Shown here one piece after another: positions 58,864-64,000 of a DNA stretch of 64,000 bases. The notes beneath the pieces were generated by a model. It had not been told where the DNA came from. It ran no database searches and worked only from the letters and a program-made list of their open reading frames with translations. Numbering within the stretch: the first letter of the stretch is position 1; the number at the start of each line of letters is the position of its first letter. The translations under genes and the position numbers were made by a program. Origin of the DNA: Lactobacillus sp. CBA3605 (GTDB taxonomy: Bacteria; Bacillota; Bacilli; Lactobacillales; Lactobacillaceae); the NCBI RefSeq assembly GCF_002970915.1, contig NZ_CP027190.1, positions 310,001 through 374,000 of the forward strand, written 5' to 3'.

Positions 58864-60180
58864 TTGAGAGTCAAAGCAACAGTCCTTGGTGGCCTGGTAA
58901 TTGCCGCCCTACTCCTACTAACCGGCTGCCATCAAGCAGCTATCACAAGCATGCCAGCGGTCAATAAACCCACGCTCACCGCTATGGTGATTAGTGACGA
59001 CCATGTGATTGCCCCCAGTCTGCATGATAACGGCGCAGCCTTCACATCCTATGCAGCCAGTGACGCAGGTGCTGATTTAAAATATAGTGCCACTATTTTT
59101 AAAGCGTTTATTGCGACTGCTTTAACCAAAAAACCAGATGTCGTTATTATCAGTGGCGATATTACCAACAACGGTGAAAAGGCCAGTCATGAATACGTGG
59201 CAAAACAACTTAAGCGGTTAACTCAGGCTCATATACGAGTCTATGTCGTCCCCGGCAATCATGACATTAATAATCCCCTAACTCGGCGTTTCAAGGGCAA
59301 GAAGCAAGCAGAAACAGTTGCCGTGAGTCCTAGTGACTTTAAACATATTTATAAAAACGATGGCTATCAGCAAGCCACCGAAACCGACAAAAATTCATTA
59401 AGTTATCTGGTTAAACCGAGCCAAAAAACTTGGTTTTTAATGCTTGACTCAGCCATTTATCGTAGTAATTACCAGCAAGGCAGCTCAACTGTTGGTGGCG
59501 GCTTTAATGCCGGTACCTTGGACTGGATTGCCAAAGTTGGTCGCACAGCTAAGAAACAGCATGCGACGTTAATTCCAGTCATGCACCACAACTTAATGAA
59601 TCACACCGCTATTCACCAAGACTATACCATTGGGTACGCGGATGAAGTGCAACAAGTTTTCGCTAAAGCGGGTATTAAATTAGCATTAACTGGGCACTTA
59701 CATGCGCAAAACATCAAACAAACGACAACTAACGGCCAATCGTTAACTGATATTGCTAGTGGCGCCCTTATTCTTGGCAGCCATTATTACGGGACGCTCA
59801 AGCTTAATCAAACGACTGGGACTGCCAGTTATCAAGCACAAGCCACCAATGTCGACAATTACATTCGAACTCATCAAGGCGCAGCGGCCGTTCAAACTTA
59901 TCAAAAATACGACCATGACGTCTTATATGCGGCCGGCTATAACGCCGCCTTACAATCACTACTAGAAGACCCTGATCTTAAATACTCAACTAAGCAAACA
60001 AAAACGTTAGCAACAGGCATGGCCGCAGCTAACATTGCGGTCTTTCGTGGCACTGCTGTTCAAGCTAGTGCGAACATCACGGCCTGGGAACAGCTACCCA
60101 AGTCAACGCCACTACGCCAATTTGTATTGGCCACCCGCCATTTAAGTGGTAATCTCGCTTGGCACGGCCCCGTTCGGTAA
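58864..60180 (+). CDS. Lipoprotein metallophosphoesterase
   Basis: 438 aa, start TTG 58864. Signal peptide ends in lipobox LLTGC (Cys at about residue 22), so the protein is anchored outside the cell. Calcineurin-like motifs follow: ISDDH, IISGDITNNG, VVPGNHDINN, VMHHNL, TGHLHAQN. All metal ligands are present. The C-terminal 130 residues are helical. The substrate outside the cell is unknown; phosphodiesters such as teichoic acid or nucleotides are possible. The upstream ribosome site is weak (GAGAC). Confidence 0.88.
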   Translation: MRVKATVLGGLVIAALLLLTGCHQAAITSMPAVNKPTLTAMVISDDHVIAPSLHDNGAAFTSYAASDAGADLKYSATIFKAFIATALTKKPDVVIISGDITNNGEKASHEYVAKQLKRLTQAHIRVYVVPGNHDINNPLTRRFKGKKQAETVAVSPSDFKHIYKNDGYQQATETDKNSLSYLVKPSQKTWFLMLDSAIYRSNYQQGSSTVGGGFNAGTLDWIAKVGRTAKKQHATLIPVMHHNLMNHTAIHQDYTIGYADEVQQVFAKAGIKLALTGHLHAQNIKQTTTNGQSLTDIASGALILGSHYYGTLKLNQTTGTASYQAQATNVDNYIRTHQGAAAVQTYQKYDHDVLYAAGYNAALQSLLEDPDLKYSTKQTKTLATGMAAANIAVFRGTAVQASANITAWEQLPKSTPLRQFVLATRHLSGNLAWHGPVR

Positions 60181-60198
60181 CTAAATTGGACGTCCACT

Positions 60199-60252
60199 AA
60201 AAAGCCAGGCACTGCAAGAATTCACAACTTCTTGCAGTGCCTGGTTTTCTTT
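60199..60252. terminator. Bidirectional terminator
   Basis: AAAAAGCCAGGCACTGCAAGAA..TTCTTGCAGTGCCTGG then TTTTCTTTT (parts shown separately). Perfect long stem between the converging phosphoesterase and uvrC genes. Confidence 0.9.
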
Positions 60253-60263
60253 TGGTCTACGGG

Positions 60264-62078
60264 CTAAGTAGCCCCTTTTTGATAATGTTTAGGTGTCACA
60301 CCACCACCAGCTAATGAAAACTTAATGGTCTGTGCGACATTTTTTGCAACACCTAGCTTCTGAATTTCTTCCACGGGAGCGGCCGCAATCTTTCCCATTG
60401 AACCGAACTGACGTAACAGCTTGTTACGCGTTTTCGGACCTACTCCTGGAATTTCATCTAGGCGTGAGCTTAATGAATGTTTCGTATGCACTTGTCGATG
60501 GAACGCAATAGCAAAGCGATGGACTTCATCTTGAATTCGTTGTAGCAAGTAAAACCCCTGGCTCTTCGGATCAAGATTCAAATGAGCATCACCCGCGGAG
60601 GCTAATAAATCCGCCGTTTTATGATGATCATTTTTAACCATGGCCGCTACTGGCGTCGTTAGGCCTAATTCGTTTTCTAAGACGTCTTTAGCGGCATCCA
60701 ACTGAATGTCCCCGCCATCCATTAGAATCAAATCTGGTAAAGCTGCGTGCTCTTTTAGTAACCGCGTATACCGACGCCGGATGACTTCCCGTGTCGATGC
60801 CGCTTCATCCGCATGATCGACCGTTCGTAATTTATATTTTCGATAAAGCTTTTTATTCGGTTGACCATCCGTGAAGACGACCATTGCTGAGACCAAATCC
60901 GTCCCTTGAATATGCGAGTGGTCAAATGCTTCAATCTTATGACCGGCTGGGATACCTAATGCATCCGTAATCTCTTGCATGGCACCCGTCGTTTTTTGCT
61001 CATCCAACTCTAACAGCCGGAACTTTTCTTCTAACACAATCCGGGCATTCTTTTCTGCTAAGTCAAGCAGGTCACGTTTCTGTCCACGTTGTGGCGTTCG
61101 CACTGGAATCCCTAGAATTTCGCTTAACACCGTCTTATCTAGCCCCGCTGGTACTAAGACCTCGCGTGGCAAAATATTATTTTTACGATTATAAAATTGT
61201 AAAATAAAACTTGTCATTTCTTCAGGCGCCGTCGAGACAATTGGAAACAAGCGTTTTTCCCGTTTCATTAACCGGGCTTGTCGAATGAAGAAAACTTGAA
61301 TCGACAACCAGCCTTTATCCAAATAAAAGTTAAATAAATCTCGGGGGGTATTGTCATTTGAAATAATTTTTTGTTTTTCAACGGTCATTTCAATATAAGT
61401 TAACTGATCCCTTAATTCAGCGGCCCGTTCAAATTCCAAAGCCGCTGCGGAACGCGTCATCCGTTTCGTTAATTGTTGTTTGACTGTCTCAACATGCCCA
61501 TTTAAAAAGGACTTAATCCGTTTGATTTGGGCCGTATATTCAGCCTCCGGCACCGTCTTAAAGCACGCGCCCAAACATTGTCCCATATGATAATACAAAC
61601 AAGGCCGATGTTGAAACCCATTGCAACGCCGTAGCGGATAAACCTTTTGAATAAAATTAACCGTTTCTTGAGCAGCGTAAACGTTCGGATATGGGCCAAA
61701 GTAATAACCACCGTCTTTACGCACATCACTCACAATCAGAATTTGTGGGTCACGTTCATTCGTGATTTTAATATACGGATAACCAGTGCCTTTTTTTAAT
61801 TTGATATTAAAATACGGCTGGTGCTTTTGAATCAACGTGATTTCTAACAAAAAAGCTTCCTTGTCTGTTGAAGTCACGATAAACTCAAAATCGGCAATTT
61901 CAGAAACTAGGCGCGCGGTTTTACCGGTATGACTACTTTTAAAATACGACCGGACGCGATTCTTTAAATTCTTCGCTTTACCCACATAAATAATCTGACT
62001 ATTTAGATTTTTCATCAAATAACAGCCTGGTAAATCAGGTAGTAAAGCAAGTTTATGTTCAATATGTGCCAATGCCAT
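60264..62078 (-). CDS. uvrC: Excinuclease ABC subunit C
   Basis: 604 aa from ATG 62078 (MALAHIEHKLALLPDLPG), behind GAGAGGAG; a longer frame to 62144 lacks such a site. Domains in order: GIY-YIG nuclease (GCYLMKNLNSQIIYVGKAKN), Cys-rich region (YHMGQCLGAC), UVR (ALEFERAAELRDQL), RNase H-like nuclease (AFDHSHIQGTDLVSAMVVF), tandem helix-hairpin-helix (EIPGVGPKTRNKLL). Makes both cuts in nucleotide excision repair. Confidence 0.97.
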   Translation of the reverse strand: MALAHIEHKLALLPDLPGCYLMKNLNSQIIYVGKAKNLKNRVRSYFKSSHTGKTARLVSEIADFEFIVTSTDKEAFLLEITLIQKHQPYFNIKLKKGTGYPYIKITNERDPQILIVSDVRKDGGYYFGPYPNVYAAQETVNFIQKVYPLRRCNGFQHRPCLYYHMGQCLGACFKTVPEAEYTAQIKRIKSFLNGHVETVKQQLTKRMTRSAAALEFERAAELRDQLTYIEMTVEKQKIISNDNTPRDLFNFYLDKGWLSIQVFFIRQARLMKREKRLFPIVSTAPEEMTSFILQFYNRKNNILPREVLVPAGLDKTVLSEILGIPVRTPQRGQKRDLLDLAEKNARIVLEEKFRLLELDEQKTTGAMQEITDALGIPAGHKIEAFDHSHIQGTDLVSAMVVFTDGQPNKKLYRKYKLRTVDHADEAASTREVIRRRYTRLLKEHAALPDLILMDGGDIQLDAAKDVLENELGLTTPVAAMVKNDHHKTADLLASAGDAHLNLDPKSQGFYLLQRIQDEVHRFAIAFHRQVHTKHSLSSRLDEIPGVGPKTRNKLLRQFGSMGKIAAAPVEEIQKLGVAKNVAQTIKFSLAGGGVTPKHYQKGAT

Positions 62079-62167
62079 GACGCGCGCTCCTCTCATTAAT
62101 TTAGCGATACTAGTATACCGCCTGACACTAGGTGTGACAAGCAATCTACTCGCTAAGCTACTTTTAA

Positions 62168-62212
62168 TAAAAAAACGGGCCCGACTGGACTATTCCCCAA
62201 TCGAACCCGTTT
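62168..62212 (-). terminator. Terminator of the amino-acid ABC operon
   Basis: Minus strand AACGGGTTCGATTGGGG..CCAGTCGGGCCCGTT followed by TTTTTTA, 16 bp after the ATPase stop. Confidence 0.85.
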
Positions 62213-62227
62213 ATCACTCATAGAATG

Positions 62228-62968
62228 CTACATTAAAATTTTTGATAGAAAATCTTGCGCCCGTTCCGTTTTAGGGTGAGCAAAGAAATCTTCTGGCGTG
62301 TTATTTTCTTGAATATAACCATCCGCCATAAACCAAATTCGGTCGCCAACTTCTTTTGCAAAGCCCATTTCGTGGGTGACAACAACCATCGTCATCCCAT
62401 CTTTAGCCAACTCCTGCATGACATTCAAAACTTCACCGACCATCTCTGGATCTAAGGCCGAGGTAGGCTCATCGAATAACATCACTTTGGGATTCATGGC
62501 TAATGCGCGGGCAATTGCGACCCGTTGCGCTTGACCACCTGATAAGCTGGCAGGGAACGCATCCGCATGATCATCTAACCCCACACGTTCTAATAAAGAA
62601 TGTGCCGTTTTAGTCGCAGTGGCGTCATCGGTGCCTTTGACTTTCATTGGTGCCAGCTTAATATTTTCCAAAACAGTCATGTTCGGGAATAAATTAAACC
62701 CCTGAAAGACCATGCCCATTTTTTCGCGTAACGCATTAACACTCTTTGTATCAAGCGTCGTTAAGTCTTGCCCTTCAAATGCCACTTTACCGCTAGTTGG
62801 GGTTTCAAGTAAATTCAAGCACCGTAAGAAGGTACTTTTCCCACCACCAGAAGGTCCGATAACGACAATCACCTGGCCGGCATCCACCTGTTCGGTAATA
62901 TTTTTTAAGACTTCATTTTCACCAAAGCTTTTCGCCAAGGCTTCAACTTCAATAACTGGTTTAGGCAT
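62228..62968 (-). CDS. glnQ: Amino-acid (glutamine-type) ABC transporter ATPase
   Basis: 246 aa: Walker [14 protein letters not shown]-loop, signature [14 protein letters not shown], Walker [15 protein letters not shown] and H-loop [12 protein letters not shown]. Belongs to the polar amino acid group (GlnQ/ArtP). It overlaps the end of the permease gene by 8 bp. Substrate specificity lies in the binding domain of that gene. Confidence 0.92.
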   Translation of the reverse strand: MPKPVIEVEALAKSFGENEVLKNITEQVDAGQVIVVIGPSGGGKSTFLRCLNLLETPTSGKVAFEGQDLTTLDTKSVNALREKMGMVFQGFNLFPNMTVLENIKLAPMKVKGTDDATATKTAHSLLERVGLDDHADAFPASLSGGQAQRVAIARALAMNPKVMLFDEPTSALDPEMVGEVLNVMQELAKDGMTMVVVTHEMGFAKEVGDRIWFMADGYIQENNTPEDFFAHPKTERAQDFLSKILM

Positions 62969-64000
62969 GTTGCATTCTCCTTTCGAAGTAGTTCAAGATC
63001 CGAGAGGCAGTGAAGGTCAAGATGAAGTATAAGACCATGATGACCACAATTGGTGCCACCCCACGATAAGTATCTGAACGGACGATATTACTTTGATAGA
63101 TTAATTCGGTTACCCCAATAATTGACACGATTGAACTATCCTTAATTAAGGTAATAAATTCATTTCCTAAGGAAGGCCAAATGTTCTTCAAGGCTTGTGG
63201 CAAAATCACGTATCGCATGGTCCGACCGTTTGACATCCCTAAACTACGAGCGGCTTCGGTTTGACCAACATCCACGGAATTGATCCCACCCCGAATATAT
63301 TCAGCCACATAAGCGCCAGAATTTAATGAAATCGCAATAATCCCCGATGTTAATGCCGGTAGATTGACGAATAACCCTAAGCCAAAGTATACAAACATCA
63401 CTTGAACCATCATTGGCGTTCCTCGAATAAATTCGACGTAGGCCGTGGCAATCCACCGCAAGATTGTCTTGAAGACACCACCTTTGGCCATCCGTGCTAA
63501 GGCCAAGACAATCCCAATGATAAATCCGAAGAAGACAGAACAAACGGTAATAATTAACGTATATTCAATCCCCGTCAAGAAGGCTTGCCAGTAATGCCCC
63601 ATTGAGGTATTAACTGTATTCGTTTTTAAGTATTTACCAGCAGTTGGCAAATACGTCTTTTTAACCAACTTTTCTTGCTTAATTTCAGCAACAGTCTGAT
63701 TAACTTTGTTAACTAAGCTCGTAGATCCCTTCCGAAAGGCAATCGCTGAACTTGTTGCAGAAGAACTCATATTGAACTTACTAGGAATCGCCGCTAATTG
63801 TTTGTTGTTAGCAACGTAGGCTTCTGCGGACGGCTTTTCCATCGCAACACCATCAATTTTATGACTTTGTAAGGCTAGGATTAAGTCCGACTGCGACGTC
63901 ATCCCTTTAACCTGGGTATTTTTAGTTTGCTTTTTAGCGGCATTATATTGGGTCGTCCCGGTTTGAGCGCCTAGCGTCCCCCCGTTAAATGAATCTTTGT
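62961..64000 (-). CDS. Fused substrate-binding and permease protein of amino-acid ABC transporter (5' end missing)
   Basis: About 346 codons visible; the frame is open to the window edge, so the N-terminus is missing. The first part ([37 protein letters not shown]) is the end of a polar amino acid binding domain. From about 63600 down, five membrane spans follow with the permease EAA loop ([20 protein letters not shown]). Such fused GlnPH-like proteins import glutamine, glutamate or related amino acids with the ATPase encoded next. Confidence 0.92.
   Translation of the reverse strand, partial: KDSFNGGTLGAQTGTTQYNAAKKQTKNTQVKGMTSQSDLILALQSHKIDGVAMEKPSAEAYVANNKQLAAIPSKFNMSSSATSSAIAFRKGSTSLVNKVNQTVAEIKQEKLVKKTYLPTAGKYLKTNTVNTSMGHYWQAFLTGIEYTLIITVCSVFFGFIIGIVLALARMAKGGVFKTILRWIATAYVEFIRGTPMMVQVMFVYFGLGLFVNLPALTSGIIAISLNSGAYVAEYIRGGINSVDVGQTEAARSLGMSNGRTMRYVILPQALKNIWPSLGNEFITLIKDSSIVSIIGVTELIYQSNIVRSDTYRGVAPIVVIMVLYFILTFTASRILNYFERRMQHA

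Overview
The window is a bacterial chromosome segment of about 45% GC from a Firmicute of the Lactobacillaceae. The order apt-recJ-lapA-SDR-rnz-obgE-fruRKA-uvrC, plus a pyruvate oxidase, fits Lactiplantibacillus (plantarum group). The species call is inference from gene content and order only.

Region 1 (1 to about 42.0 kb) is the right-hand part of an apparently intact siphovirus prophage. The left end (receptor-binding, holin/lysin, other attachment site) lies outside the window. Read from the integrase leftward there are five blocks. (a) Integration and lysogeny: integrase at 40.7-41.9 kb, then CI-like repressor, ImmA-like protease and divergent Cro-like/antirepressor genes at 33.8-35.9 kb. 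(b) Between the repressor and the integrase sits accessory DNA: a membrane-anchored Ser-rich protein, an unknown 220-aa protein, and a three-gene cassette of C5 DNA methyltransferase, DUF262 protein and HEPN protein. (c) Early lytic genes on the minus strand at 26.2-33.1 kb: DUF1351, ERF recombinase, SSB, HNH nuclease, DnaD-like and DnaC-like proteins, many small ORFs and a RinA-like late activator. (d) A second accessory block at 23.6-25.9 kb: a membrane protein, then a soluble protein plus four-helix membrane protein pair bounded by its own terminators, with a tRNA-like hairpin beside it. (e) Packaging, head and tail genes on the minus strand at 0-23.5 kb: TerS, TerL, SPP1-type portal, Prp-like cysteine protease, MuF head protein, scaffold, decoration protein, capsid, connectors, tail tube, frameshifted tail chaperones, a 1979-aa tape measure, a small tail protein and a large modular tail-tip/spike protein.

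Three points stand out in the structural block. The MuF protein carries a C-terminal DUF6883-like domain followed by an overlapping DUF4926-like gene, the layout of a phage polymorphic toxin with its immunity gene. A Prp-type protease is encoded beside the portal, and two structural proteins (scaffold and tail tube) begin with Prp-like cleavage motifs. The tail chaperone overlap carries a canonical -1 slippery heptamer, TTTTTTC.

Region 2 (42.0-44.1 kb) is a junction with a membrane-NUDIX fusion protein, a 38-aa membrane peptide with a hairpin over its ribosome-binding site, and an ORF remnant. Region 3 (44.1-64 kb) is ordinary host chromosome: an IIA-like protein lacking its histidines, pyruvate oxidase with an Rrf2 regulator, a MarR-DUF2316 pair, apt, recJ, lapA-like, SDR, rnz, obgE, the fructose operon fruRKA, a lipoprotein phosphoesterase, uvrC, and an amino-acid ABC transporter cut by the window end.

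The best candidates for an undescribed system are the methyltransferase-DUF262-HEPN cassette, enclosed by near-identical 40-bp hairpin repeats, and the DUF6731-like plus membrane protein pair. No CRISPR array, insertion sequence, rRNA or complete tRNA was seen.
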